Below, piece after piece: positions 56,021 to 64,000 of a DNA stretch of 64,000 nt. A model generated the notes under the pieces. It was given only the letters and a program-made list of their open reading frames with translations. It was not told the origin of the DNA and made no database searches. The DNA lies in the NCBI RefSeq assembly GCF_001282945.1, contig NZ_CDMG01000004.1, positions 173,736 to 237,735 on the forward strand. The letters are read 5' to 3'. Source of the DNA: Helicobacter ailurogastricus (GTDB taxonomy: Bacteria; Campylobacterota; Campylobacteria; Campylobacterales; Helicobacteraceae). The number at the start of each line of letters is the position of its first letter. Position 1 is the stretch's first letter. The position numbers and the translations under genes are program-made.

Positions 56021-57469
56021 CTAATGCACATACCCCACCGGCACAGCCGCACCCCCTTGTGTTGACCGCTTGGGGCGTGCGATGTGCGCTGTGTCTAGCT
56101 CTTTAATGGCCTGCTTTAAGTCTTTTAAAAAGAGCGACATTTGTTCCATGCTCTGATCGGCTCTAACGACCACACGCATCACCGACACCTCTTTAAAGTT
56201 GGCGGGCAGAGGGTAGGCGGGCACTTGCCAGCCATTAAAACGCAGGCGATCGGCCAAGTCGTAAAGATCCCATTGCTTTTCCTCTTCTACCTTAGCACTC
56301 ATCGCCCAGCAAACAATGGGGATGTTTTGCCCCTCATTGATCATCTCAAACAGCCCTAAAGATTTGATCCCCTTTGCCAAAAAGAGCCCCACATCGCGGG
56401 TTTTGGCATGCACGGCTTTATAGCCCTCAAAGCCCCAGCGCACAAAGCAATAATATTGTGCCCAAATTTGCGAGCCTGAGCGGGAAAAATTGATCTGAAA
56501 AGTGGGCTCAAAATCGCCCAAATACGCCACTTTAAAGATCAACTCTTCGGGCAAAAACTCCTTATCCCGCCACAGCACCCAACCAATCCCCGGATACACA
56601 AGCCCGTATTTATGCCCCGAAGTGGAGATAGAAGCGACATTTTTTAAGCGAAAATCCCACGCCAAATTAGGCTCCATAAAGGGGAGGTAAAGCCCCCCAG
56701 AGGCCGCATCGACATGGATAGGCACGCTGATTTTGGCCGTTTGGTTATAAGCACTTAAAAGCTTGTCTAAAGCGATGATGTCGTCAAAACCGCCCGTATA
56801 AGTGATTCCCATGATGGGCACAATGCCAATCGTGTAATCATCGCAAAGCTCAATGGCTTTTTTAGGATCTAGGGTGAGGTTGTTAAAATCGCTTAAGGGC
56901 ACTTCGCGCAACTCAATATCCCAATACACGCAAAACTTCTCCCACACCACTTGATAGCCCGAGCTCACAATGAGGTTAGGTTTTTTCTTTGCGGTGTCCA
57001 TGCCTAGCTCTTGCGCCCTCTTGCGCCAGCGAAACTTCATCGCCATCCCGCCCAACATGCACGCCTCTGAAGAGCCCACAGTGGAGGTGCCCATGTAGTC
57101 TTCTTGAGGATTGGCATTCCAAAGGTTGGCGATGATATTGACACAGCGCTTTTCTATCTCTGTGGTTTGGGGGTATTCGGATTTGTCAATGGCATTAGTC
57201 GCCATCGAATCGAGCATGATTTTCCTAGCCTCCTCCTCCATATAGGTTTGCACGAAGGTACAAAGATTATAGCGGGGATTGCCATCGTGCATCATCTCAT
57301 CGGCAACCAGCTGGTAGGCGATGCGCGGGTCCATCATCTTTTGCCCTATGGTGTCGCGGGGCAGTAAGACATCGCTTTCTATGCTCCCAAAAATGGGGGT
57401 GCAGGAATTGTCCGCTTTGAAGACAAATTTTTCTTCATCTCTTTCAATATGGCTTTTCTTGTGTAGCAT
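56021..57469 (-). CDS. gadB: glutamate decarboxylase
   Basis: PLP enzyme that converts glutamate to GABA and uses up a proton, a known acid-resistance step in enteric bacteria. The 482 aa protein carries the GadB N-terminus (SCTPIFGSIESDVLLPRD), YNLCTFVQTYMEEEA, STVGSSEACMLGGMAMKFRW (about residues 129-148) and the Schiff-base Lys in SGHKYGLVYPGIGW (about 287). It ends with an extra tail compared with the E. coli enzyme. AAGGAGG lies before ATG 57469. There is no GadC antiporter nearby. It follows bcp on the same strand with 46 bases between; I do not know the gene from H. pylori, so gain by transfer is possible. Confidence 0.92.
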   Translation of the reverse strand: MLHKKSHIERDEEKFVFKADNSCTPIFGSIESDVLLPRDTIGQKMMDPRIAYQLVADEMMHDGNPRYNLCTFVQTYMEEEARKIMLDSMATNAIDKSEYPQTTEIEKRCVNIIANLWNANPQEDYMGTSTVGSSEACMLGGMAMKFRWRKRAQELGMDTAKKKPNLIVSSGYQVVWEKFCVYWDIELREVPLSDFNNLTLDPKKAIELCDDYTIGIVPIMGITYTGGFDDIIALDKLLSAYNQTAKISVPIHVDAASGGLYLPFMEPNLAWDFRLKNVASISTSGHKYGLVYPGIGWVLWRDKEFLPEELIFKVAYLGDFEPTFQINFSRSGSQIWAQYYCFVRWGFEGYKAVHAKTRDVGLFLAKGIKSLGLFEMINEGQNIPIVCWAMSAKVEEEKQWDLYDLADRLRFNGWQVPAYPLPANFKEVSVMRVVVRADQSMEQMSLFLKDLKQAIKELDTAHIARPKRSTQGGAAVPVGYVH

Positions 57470-57515
57470 TAAAACCTCCTTGTGGCCTAATGATTAGAGC
57501 TTCAAGCCAATGAGG

Positions 57516-57971
57516 CTAAAGAAGCCCCAACACTTTTTGAGCATGTCCTTTGGCTTGGACATTGTAAAGGGCATGGGCGATTTTGCCCTCTTGGTTAATG
57601 ACAAAAGTGGAGCGAATCAGCCCCACGCTCACCTTGCCATACAAATTTTTCTCGCCATAAGCCCCATAAGCTTTTGCCACTTCGTGGTTAGGATCGCTGA
57701 GTAATTCAATGCCTAAACTTTCACTCTCGATAAAATGGCAATGGCTTTTGGCATCGTCCGCGCTCACGCCTAAAATCACCGCTCCCTTCGCCCCAAACTC
57801 TGCTTTTAACTTGGTGAAATCTTGCGCCTCAAGGGTGCAACCCGGGGTGTTGTCCTTGGGGTAAAAGTAAAGCACCACAACCTTGCCTAAAAAGTCTTTA
57901 AGGCTAACGCTCTGCCCTGTGGCATTGCTTAAAGTGAAGGCGGGAGCTGGGCTCCCTTTTTCTAAACGCAT
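57516..57971 (-). CDS. bcp: thiol peroxidase Bcp (peroxiredoxin Q)
   Basis: Reduces organic and hydrogen peroxide with thioredoxin. The 151 aa protein has FYPKDNTPGCTLEAQDF with the peroxidatic Cys (about residue 45) and a Cys five residues before a His-rich stretch in AKSHCHFI (about 77), plus the C-terminal TFVINQEGKI strand. AAGGAG stands upstream of ATG 57971. It lies directly after the lutCBA run, the same order as in H. pylori. Confidence 0.94.
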   Translation of the reverse strand: MRLEKGSPAPAFTLSNATGQSVSLKDFLGKVVVLYFYPKDNTPGCTLEAQDFTKLKAEFGAKGAVILGVSADDAKSHCHFIESESLGIELLSDPNHEVAKAYGAYGEKNLYGKVSVGLIRSTFVINQEGKIAHALYNVQAKGHAQKVLGLL

Positions 57972-57980
57972 GTTTGCTCC

Positions 57981-58622
57981 TTAGTATAAGATGACATGGG
58001 TCGCCATAGGTCCGTGCACGCCAAAGACGGTTTTTAGCTCAATGTCTGCCGTGCGGCTAGGCCCGCCAATAAAAAGCATATTTGTCGGCAAACGCCCTTC
58101 CCCGGCGTTTTTAAGAGCCTCTAGCCCCTGCGCCAAATTTTGCACGATTTTAGATTTATCTAACAAAATCACGCATTTAAGGGTGATGAGAGAAGTCAAA
58201 CGCGGGGCAAACTTAGAAGACACCACGCCCACAATGCCTAAATTCGCCACGCCACAAGTCGCCTCTAAAATCGCCGTGTCGATGTTAAACAACTCCTCTT
58301 TAAACGCCTCTACGGGCTTATCGTAGGGGATTTTTTGGTAAAGATTTTGGGGGTCTAGTTCCTCTAAAGAGCAGGGTAAATTCGTGGCGCACAAGAGTTT
58401 TTGGGTTTCAAAACCCTTTAAAGCCTCTTGGATCGCCCCGGGCAAGTCCTCTTTAGCGCACTCTGTGAGTTGGGAGCGGTTAAGCTCTTGAAGGTGCTTG
58501 TATTGCTCGATCAAATCCGCTTTCGCGTCTGTAATCATATTTTGATAGGGCAGATTTTCATGGCTAATAGCGTGCCGTTTTAGGGCATTTTGGATGCGTT
58601 CAATGACCACTTGCTTACTCAT
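57981..58622 (-). CDS. lutC: L-lactate utilisation protein LutC
   Basis: LUD-domain protein of 213 aa and third part of the LutABC iron-sulfur lactate dehydrogenase. The domain shows ATCGVANLGIVGVVSSKFAPRLTSLITLKC (about residues 118-147) and LFIGGPSRTADIELKTVFGVHGP (about 184-206), the common LutC end motif. It overlaps lutB by eight bases. Lactate is abundant in gastric mucus and is a known Helicobacter energy source. Confidence 0.88.
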   Translation of the reverse strand: MSKQVVIERIQNALKRHAISHENLPYQNMITDAKADLIEQYKHLQELNRSQLTECAKEDLPGAIQEALKGFETQKLLCATNLPCSLEELDPQNLYQKIPYDKPVEAFKEELFNIDTAILEATCGVANLGIVGVVSSKFAPRLTSLITLKCVILLDKSKIVQNLAQGLEALKNAGEGRLPTNMLFIGGPSRTADIELKTVFGVHGPMATHVILY

Positions 58623-60066
58623 AAATCACCCCCGTTAATTTTTTCACCTCAGCGTGCAAATTGCCATGGATTGTCGGCATTTCTCGATATCTGAGCCACT
58701 TTTTCAACACCGGCGTGTAATGCCCGAAGACCTTGCCTAAAGGGGCGAAAACGCCGCTCATGGCCATGACCGCCCGCCACGCCGTGCCATTGCTGGCGAT
58801 CTTGGCAAACGCCTTCATGCCTAGCTCTTCTAATTTGCTGTGCTTGGTGTCTTTATAGCCCCGCACCACACCCCGCCCCTCATGGCTCTTTTCAGCGCGC
58901 AAATCTCTAATGAGTTCGGGCAAGGGGATTTTGACCGGGCACACCTCCCCGCACCGGCCACAAAGGCTGCATAAATTGGCGATGTGGGCGTAATTGTCTA
59001 GCCCAAAAAGCTGGGGGGTGATGACAACCCCGATGGGTCCGGGGTAGGTCGCTAAGTAAGCGTGTCCGCCGATTTTGTCATACACGGGGCAGTGGTTCAA
59101 GCAAGTCCCACAGCGGATGCAGCTTAAGGCTCTGTAATATTTTTCATCCGCTAGGATATTGCTGCGGTTGTGGTCGAGTAAAATGATGTGCGCCTCTTTG
59201 GGCCCGTCTAGCTCGCCCTCTTGGCGCGGACCCGTGATGATGTTTTGATAACAGGTGATTTGCACGCCCACGGCACTGGGGCAAAGCAGGTTGTTTAAGA
59301 TCGAAGCATCTTCAAAGCTTTCGACCATTTTTTCAATCCCACAAATGGCGACATGGATATCGCAGGCGGTGGTGCACATGCGCCCATTGCCCTCATTCTC
59401 CACAAGCCAAATCGCCCCCTCATTGGCGATGGCAAAATTCACCCCCGAAATCCCCATTTTAAATCCCTCAAACTCGCCGCGCATGTGCTTTCTGGCAATG
59501 CCATTGAGCTTTTCAGGTTCGCTCTCTAGGGGCGCGCCTAGCTTTTCTTGGAAAATCTTACCCACTTGGTGGCGGTTTTTGTGGATGGCAGGCACCACGA
59601 TATGTACGGGGTGTTCATCAATCAGCTGGATGATGAGCTCGCCCAAATCCGTTTCTTTGGCGACAATCCCCTTTTCCTTCATATACCGGTTGAGCTCGAT
59701 TTCCTCGCTCGCCATCGACTTGCCCTTTAAAATGCGCTCAACGCCCCGCTCTTTGGCGAGCTTGTAGATGATCTCATTGGCATCTTTTGCCGTGCTGGCA
59801 TAATGCACCACAAAGCCATTTTTTGTGGCGTTTTCCTCAAAGCGTTGGACATAGGTGTCTAGTTGGGCCAAGACTTTTAATTTTGCATTTTGCCCCATCG
59901 TGCGTAATTGCTCCCACTCTGGGTAACGATCTTCTAGTAGGTCTTTGCGCTTGTGGATTAAAGTGTCCATCGCTGAGCGCAAGTTGGTGCGTAATTGCGC
60001 ATCGTTTAACTTCTCGCCGATGACTTGTTCGTAATCGTGGTCGCTGTGTGTGGTGGTGTGTGTCAT
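58615..60066 (-). CDS. lutB: L-lactate utilisation protein LutB (iron-sulfur)
   Basis: 483 aa iron-sulfur protein of the lactate oxidation complex. An N-terminal LUD domain (EGAIWLVENEGNGRMCTTACDIHV, about residues 212-235) is followed by two ferredoxin-like clusters: CIRCGTCLNHCPVY (about 316-329) and CSLCGRCGEVCPVKIPLPEL (about 366-385). One base lies between its ATG and the lutA stop. Expected at the inner membrane face, passing electrons to menaquinone. Confidence 0.93.
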   Translation of the reverse strand: MTHTTTHSDHDYEQVIGEKLNDAQLRTNLRSAMDTLIHKRKDLLEDRYPEWEQLRTMGQNAKLKVLAQLDTYVQRFEENATKNGFVVHYASTAKDANEIIYKLAKERGVERILKGKSMASEEIELNRYMKEKGIVAKETDLGELIIQLIDEHPVHIVVPAIHKNRHQVGKIFQEKLGAPLESEPEKLNGIARKHMRGEFEGFKMGISGVNFAIANEGAIWLVENEGNGRMCTTACDIHVAICGIEKMVESFEDASILNNLLCPSAVGVQITCYQNIITGPRQEGELDGPKEAHIILLDHNRSNILADEKYYRALSCIRCGTCLNHCPVYDKIGGHAYLATYPGPIGVVITPQLFGLDNYAHIANLCSLCGRCGEVCPVKIPLPELIRDLRAEKSHEGRGVVRGYKDTKHSKLEELGMKAFAKIASNGTAWRAVMAMSGVFAPLGKVFGHYTPVLKKWLRYREMPTIHGNLHAEVKKLTGVIYE

Positions 60067-60067
60067 G

Positions 60068-60799
60068 TCAAACTCCTAATCCCACTCTTTGGGCTAAAAA
60101 GTCGTAAAAGTGCATGGCCTTTGTGTTGCTATTCATTTTAGCCATCGCGCCGCTGATGTTGAGCAAACAGCCCGCATCGGCCGAGAGGACACACTGCACT
60201 TGGCGGCTTTCAATGTCGTGGATTTTCTCTTGCACCATGGCGTTAGAAATCTCGGGTTCTTTGACCGCAAAAGTCCCCCCAAACCCGCAACACTCCTCCT
60301 CCCTTTGCAAAGGCACTAACTCGACATTAGACAGCTGGGCAATGATTTTCTTCGCGCTTTCAATCACCTTTGACACCCTTAAAGCGTGGCAATTCGAATG
60401 CCAAGTAACTTTAATGGGCGCGCCCGTGTCGGTGTAGCGCACCTCTAGTTTTTTGTCTAAAAACTCGGAGAGTTCAAACACCCTTGAAGCGAAGTTTTTC
60501 ACTTCCTCGTATTCCTTATGCCCCTCAAACAGCTCTAAATAATCGTGCGCCATCATCCCCACGCACGAGCCACTAGGCACAATGACTGGGTAATCCTCTT
60601 TAAAGAGGCGGACATTGTGTAACACAATTTGGCGAGTCTGCTCGTAGTAACCTGAGTTGTAGCTAGGTTGTCCGCAACAGGTTTGATCTTTTTTAAAGAT
60701 CACCTCCACCCCCTCCCTTTGCAAAAGTTTAATGCAATTTAGTGCCGTTTGGCTAAACACAGCCCCCCCTAGACAAGTGGCAAAAAAATAGACTTTCAT
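60068..60799 (-). CDS. lutA: L-lactate utilisation protein LutA
   Basis: 243 aa protein of the CCG family that binds iron-sulfur through two cysteine-rich repeats: CCGQPSYNSGY (about residues 38-48) with the upstream Cys in FATCLGG, and EECCGFGGTFAVKEPEIS (about 181-198) with HSNCHALR before it. ATG 60799 has AAGGA five bases upstream; the frame extends to 60826 without a ribosome site. First gene of lutABC-bcp; a possible promoter lies in the 93-base gap before it. Confidence 0.92.
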   Translation of the reverse strand: MKVYFFATCLGGAVFSQTALNCIKLLQREGVEVIFKKDQTCCGQPSYNSGYYEQTRQIVLHNVRLFKEDYPVIVPSGSCVGMMAHDYLELFEGHKEYEEVKNFASRVFELSEFLDKKLEVRYTDTGAPIKVTWHSNCHALRVSKVIESAKKIIAQLSNVELVPLQREEECCGFGGTFAVKEPEISNAMVQEKIHDIESRQVQCVLSADAGCLLNISGAMAKMNSNTKAMHFYDFLAQRVGLGV

Positions 60800-60892
60800 T
60801 AGGTTTCCTTGCGTTAAAATCAACAAAATTACATTATATACAAAATTCCCACAAATATACCGACTAGACTATAATAATGCTAAAACACTTGT

Positions 60893-62020
60893 TTAAGGCG
60901 GGTTGTGTTTAAAAAACTTCGCCACCACCTCGCCCTCTGTGGGAGTGGGGAAAAATATATCTAAGTTGGGCGAAATGAACACCCTAGAGCCCTCCCTAAC
61001 GATGATAATGGGCTTTAAGTTGCTCTTGTCCTTTAAGATTTGGGCGATGATTTGGTTTAAGCCCATCCCCGTTTGGCGGGTCAGTTGCATGAGCAAGAAG
61101 TCGCCAAAGAGATTATTTTTGCCTGTTTTATTGGCAAGGGCTGAGGTCAAGGCGATCAACAGCCCATTAGAGAGGGTGGAGACCAATAAGGGCATGCCAT
61201 AGCGTTGGAAGTTGTGCGTGATCATTTGCCCGACCAAACCGCTATAACCCTTGACATCCGCCCCCTTAGCGTTGGTGAGCGTGATATTGACCCCTTGCGG
61301 GGTGATGATGCGACTCCACACAATGTCTAGGCGGTATTCGCCTATTTTGTTGTTGTTGCTGTAATAACCGATGACTTTTGAGCCTTTAGGGATGAGCACC
61401 GCCCTCCCCATGTTGGCGAAAATGTCGCTCTCCACTTGCGCCACAACCTTGCCGGCAAGCTGGGAGCTAATGGGCGTTACTAAAAACGCGGGGATCATTT
61501 TATCGGCAGTGATGGTGCGCAGCAGGCGGTTTTCATGCGTGGCTAAATCGTGGGTTTTTAAATTTTCAAAGTGGCTTGCCCCATAGTCGATCTCTTTTTC
61601 TTGTGACTCTTCAAAGCCTTGAATGCGCTCATTGAGAGCGTTTTCAATGTCTAATTCCTCTTGGGTGGGTTCAGCGGGCTCTAGCTCTTGTTCTTGCTCT
61701 TCTTGTGGCTGGGCTTCTTGGGGGGGCTCTACTTCTTGGGGCGGGGGGGCTTTTTTGGCTTGCTCTAATTGTGCTTTTAAATTGGCGATCTCTTTGGCAT
61801 TTTCTTGCAAGAGTGCTTGCAAGTGGGCAATCTTGGGGTCCTCTTTAGGTGGGGGTTCTTTAGGCGGGGGTGTAAAAAGATAGTCGGCTAGGGGGTAATT
61901 GGTGTCTTTTAAATCCAACACTTCGGGGGCTTTTTTGGGTTTGTTGAGGATTAAGGAAGCAACAAACACCGCCACCATTGCGCCCCCAAAAAACAAAGCC
62001 TTTTTCACAAAGGGCTTCAT
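60893..62020 (-). CDS. comB10: ComB10/VirB10-type competence protein
   Basis: Channel protein linking inner and outer membrane in the ComB DNA-uptake system, a type IV secretion relative. The 375 aa protein has an N-terminal TM helix (about residues 9-25), a Pro/Glu-rich spacer with a coiled coil (about 45-120) and a TrbI/VirB10 domain (AFLVTPISSQLAGKVVAQVE, VLIPKGSKVIGYY near 208 and the GLVGQM stretch near 262). The start overlaps comB9 by four bases. It works with ComEC at 1785. Confidence 0.9.
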   Translation of the reverse strand: MKPFVKKALFFGGAMVAVFVASLILNKPKKAPEVLDLKDTNYPLADYLFTPPPKEPPPKEDPKIAHLQALLQENAKEIANLKAQLEQAKKAPPPQEVEPPQEAQPQEEQEQELEPAEPTQEELDIENALNERIQGFEESQEKEIDYGASHFENLKTHDLATHENRLLRTITADKMIPAFLVTPISSQLAGKVVAQVESDIFANMGRAVLIPKGSKVIGYYSNNNKIGEYRLDIVWSRIITPQGVNITLTNAKGADVKGYSGLVGQMITHNFQRYGMPLLVSTLSNGLLIALTSALANKTGKNNLFGDFLLMQLTRQTGMGLNQIIAQILKDKSNLKPIIIVREGSRVFISPNLDIFFPTPTEGEVVAKFFKHNPP

Positions 62021-62916
62021 TTAACTTTACGCACGCAAGCGTGGATTTTGCCCTCTCTTAGAGTCCACTTAGCGGCGATGTCCTCGGCGATGAGGTAATC
62101 GCCCACAATGCGGGTGTTGATGGGGTTGTCATAGCCATCCACGACTTTATACGCCACGGGGAATTTCACGCTGGAGCGGTGGCTGTCAAATTTAAAGTAA
62201 GTGAAGTGCTTGTCGTTAAAAATGTCAAGCGGCTGAATGCGGGCTTTAAAAGCGGCTTTACACAGCCACAAACAAAACCACGCCCGCCTTTTGCCCCCAA
62301 GCACCCGATAACCCCGTTGCATTTGGCTTTTATCCACTAAAAGCACATTGCCCCCCGTGCCGATTTTTAAGAATTGCTGATTGGTGGGGGTTTGGGGCTT
62401 GTTTTCAAGCGTGGCTAGGGGCTGGCCCTGCGCCTGCTTGTCCATAAAAAAGTGCTGGTTAGACACATAGACATTTAAAATCGGGTTTTTGGGGCTGGTA
62501 AAAGTTGTGGAGAAAATGTAAAAGGCATAGATTTTACCGCTCGCTCCGATGACATTTAAATTCGAGTCGATCCCCACCTCTAGGGGCTTGATTAAGAGCA
62601 CATTGCGCCCTAGCGTTTTGGTACTAAAACCGATGTCATCTCCCAGCACCACCTCAGCGATGGGTTCGCTAAAAACGAGGGTCGTAACCATGGCGTAGCG
62701 TAAGCGCAATTTTGGCATCTGCCCGAGTTTGTAATCAATAAAAAGCGTGTTATCTAAGTCGCCATGTGCCCTGCTAAAAAAGCTGTTTTGGATGGCGTGT
62801 AGGTCTTGGATCGTGTGCTCTTGGGGGGATTCTTGGCCGTCCTCGCTTTCTAAAACTTGAGCCAAACACACACAAGGGAGCACAACACACAACAAAAACC
62901 TAAGAAATCCCCACAT
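62017..62916 (-). CDS. comB9: ComB9/VirB9-type competence protein
   Basis: Periplasmic and outer-membrane component of the same uptake system. The 299 aa precursor has a signal peptide (MWGFLRFLLCVVLPCVCLA). The VirB9-type domain covers about residues 55-295 (RYAMVTTLVFSEPIAEVVLGDD and a C-terminal HFTYFKF/VVDGYDNP stretch). I chose ATG 62916 because an extended -10 box lies directly upstream and overlaps the in-frame ATG 62925. comB8, next to comB9 in H. pylori, is not here. Confidence 0.88.
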   Translation of the reverse strand: MWGFLRFLLCVVLPCVCLAQVLESEDGQESPQEHTIQDLHAIQNSFFSRAHGDLDNTLFIDYKLGQMPKLRLRYAMVTTLVFSEPIAEVVLGDDIGFSTKTLGRNVLLIKPLEVGIDSNLNVIGASGKIYAFYIFSTTFTSPKNPILNVYVSNQHFFMDKQAQGQPLATLENKPQTPTNQQFLKIGTGGNVLLVDKSQMQRGYRVLGGKRRAWFCLWLCKAAFKARIQPLDIFNDKHFTYFKFDSHRSSVKFPVAYKVVDGYDNPINTRIVGDYLIAEDIAAKWTLREGKIHACVRKVK

Positions 62917-62923
62917 AGAGGGC

Positions 62924-62932
62924 ATTATAACA
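62924..62932 (-). promoter_or_regulatory. extended -10 directly before the comB9 start
   Basis: Minus-strand TGTTATAAT; only seven bases separate it from ATG 62916, so the message would begin at or just before the start codon. No ribosome site can fit. This suggests a leaderless comB9-comB10 message. Confidence 0.5.
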
Positions 62933-63006
62933 GACTAAAACAACGCTTTTGCGCCAAAGTCTAGGGGCTTAGATTTTTTAAAAGATATTTGGGTAAAATC
63001 TAAACC

Positions 63007-64000
63007 ATGTTTAAAAAATGCGCTTGGGTTTTGTGCTTGTGTGGGGCGTTAGGTGTGTCCTTGCACGCCGAGAAAATTGAGGATGTCGCCAATATCGTGG
63101 GCGTGCGCGACAACCAGCTGATCGGCTATGGTTTGGTGATCGGGCTTAATGGCACGGGGGATAAGTCGGGCTCAAAATTTACCATGCAATCCATCGCCAA
63201 CATGCTAGAGAGTGTGAATGTCAAGGTGTCGCCCGATGACATTAAGTCTAAAAATGTCGCCGCTGTGATGATCACCGCGACCCTACCCTCCTTTGCAAGA
63301 CAGGGCGATAAAATTGATGTACAAATCTCCTCCATCGGGGATGCAAAGTCGATCGATCACGGCGTGCTGGTGATGACCCCTTTGACCGCCATTGATGGCA
63401 ACATCTACGCCATCGCGCAAGGGAGTGTGAGTCTAGGCAACTCGGCTAATTTGCTTTCAGGTACGATTGTCAATGGGGCGACCATTGAGCGCGAAGTGGT
63501 CTATGATTTGGCGCATAAAAATGCCATGACTTTGAGCCTAAAACGCCCCGACTTTAAAAACGCCGTGAAAATCCAAGAAGCCCTAAACAAAGCCTTTAAA
63601 GAACCCGTAGCCCTAGCCATTGACCCTAAAACGATCAAGCTAAAAAAGCCCGAAAAACTCACCATGGTCGAGTTTTTGGCTTTAATCCAGGAAGTCAATA
63701 TTGACTACAGCAACCAAAATAAGATCATCATTGACGAGAAGTCGGGCACGGTGGTGGCGGGCGTGGATATTGAGGTGCATCCGGTGGTTGTAACAAGTGG
63801 GGACATCACGATTAAAATCACCCCCGAGCCTTTAGAGCCTAAAAAGGGTAAGGCGAAAAAGGACATTGCCAAACTAGGGCCAAACACCGCCCTAGACACG
63901 AAAGAAAATATTTTAAGCACGCCCAAAGCCACGATCGCTAGCGTGGTGAAGGCGTTGCAAAAAATCGGGGTGGGGTCTAAGAGCATCGTTTCTATCCTAG
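63007..64000 (+). CDS. flgI: flagellar P-ring protein FlgI (cut by the window end)
   Basis: Periplasmic ring around the flagellar rod. The first 331 residues are present: signal peptide (about 1-21, ending VSLHA), then the family phrases EDVANIVGVRDNQLIGYGLVIGLNGTGD (about 24-51) and MTPLTAIDGNIYAIAQGSVSLG (about 125-146), and the DIKSKNVAAVMITA stretch. The C-terminal end lies outside the window. ATG 63007 has no ribosome site; a TAAAAT at 62994-62999 is seven bases upstream, so a leaderless start is possible here too. It is divergent from comB9. Confidence 0.95.
   Translation, partial: MFKKCAWVLCLCGALGVSLHAEKIEDVANIVGVRDNQLIGYGLVIGLNGTGDKSGSKFTMQSIANMLESVNVKVSPDDIKSKNVAAVMITATLPSFARQGDKIDVQISSIGDAKSIDHGVLVMTPLTAIDGNIYAIAQGSVSLGNSANLLSGTIVNGATIEREVVYDLAHKNAMTLSLKRPDFKNAVKIQEALNKAFKEPVALAIDPKTIKLKKPEKLTMVEFLALIQEVNIDYSNQNKIIIDEKSGTVVAGVDIEVHPVVVTSGDITIKITPEPLEPKKGKAKKDIAKLGPNTALDTKENILSTPKATIASVVKALQKIGVGSKSIVSIL

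Noticed and set aside
57104-57367. Plus-strand frames opposite gadB, fabD, secA and similar genes
   Set aside because: They are antisense shadows of well supported genes, without ribosome sites or domains.

Overview
The window looks like a chromosomal segment of a gastric, non-pylori Helicobacter, probably of the H. felis / H. bizzozeronii / H. heilmannii type. Many blocks keep gene orders known from H. pylori: dnaB-comEC-ubiA-x-x-psd-nadA-nadC, hemL next to atpZ, hisS-asd, prfA-rpsT-glmM-lspA, mutS2-x-murC-aminotransferase, secA next to a LolC/E permease and lolA, ccoI-methyltransferase-ribD-gltS, valS-ffh, aminotransferase-gpt-rimO and bcp-lutCBA. The bases look richer in G+C than H. pylori, and several genes (glutamate decarboxylase, an LRAT-like protein, an EbgC-type protein) do not belong to the H. 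pylori neighbourhoods I know. The species is an inference; no rRNA lies in the window.

Layout. 1-8437 (+): a tightly overlapped run from dnaB to thiL (helicase, DNA uptake, menaquinone, phospholipid, NAD and thiamine genes). 8418-16654 (-): a four-TM protein, atpZ, hemL, a YceI protein, a lipoprotein with a G12 tract, a partial trp operon (trpD, fused trpC-trpF, trpB), a small secreted protein and a PolB-type exonuclease. 16787-19083 (+): hisS-asd. 19070-22391 (-): DUF2147, EbgC-like, fabD, prfA, rpsT. 22459-24364 (+): glmM, lspA, tRNA-Val(GAC). 24416-29585 (-): mutS2, murC, an aminotransferase and a previously unlisted 46-residue LptM-like lipoprotein. 29571-31254 (+): a small DUF721-like gene and an unusually short uvrC. 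31258-35409 (-): RRM protein, LolC/E-type permease, secA. 35505-37920 (+): lolA, pseC and an LRAT-like gene preceded by heptamer repeats. 37928-43287 (-): ccoI, trmN6-like, ribD, gltS. 43378-55885: carboxynorspermidine dehydrogenase, GT25, two paralogous glycosyltransferases (the second currently frameshifted at a 7-bp repeat), valS, ffh, a class V aminotransferase, gpt and rimO. 56021-62916 (-): gadB, bcp, lutCBA and comB10-comB9. The window ends inside flgI (+).

Themes. Surface variation is visible at two loci: a G12 tract in a lipoprotein signal peptide (reading frame open) and an ATCCACA heptamer array inside a glycosyltransferase (reading frame closed). The same heptamer also stands in front of the LRAT-like gene. 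Envelope biogenesis (lolA, LolC/E-type, lspA, secA, LptM-like, murC, glmM, psd), natural competence (comEC, comB9, comB10), flagellin glycosylation and flagella (pseC, flgI) and gastric lifestyle functions (gadB, lactate use, cbb3 oxidase assembly) are all represented. I found no CRISPR array, rRNA or intact transposon.
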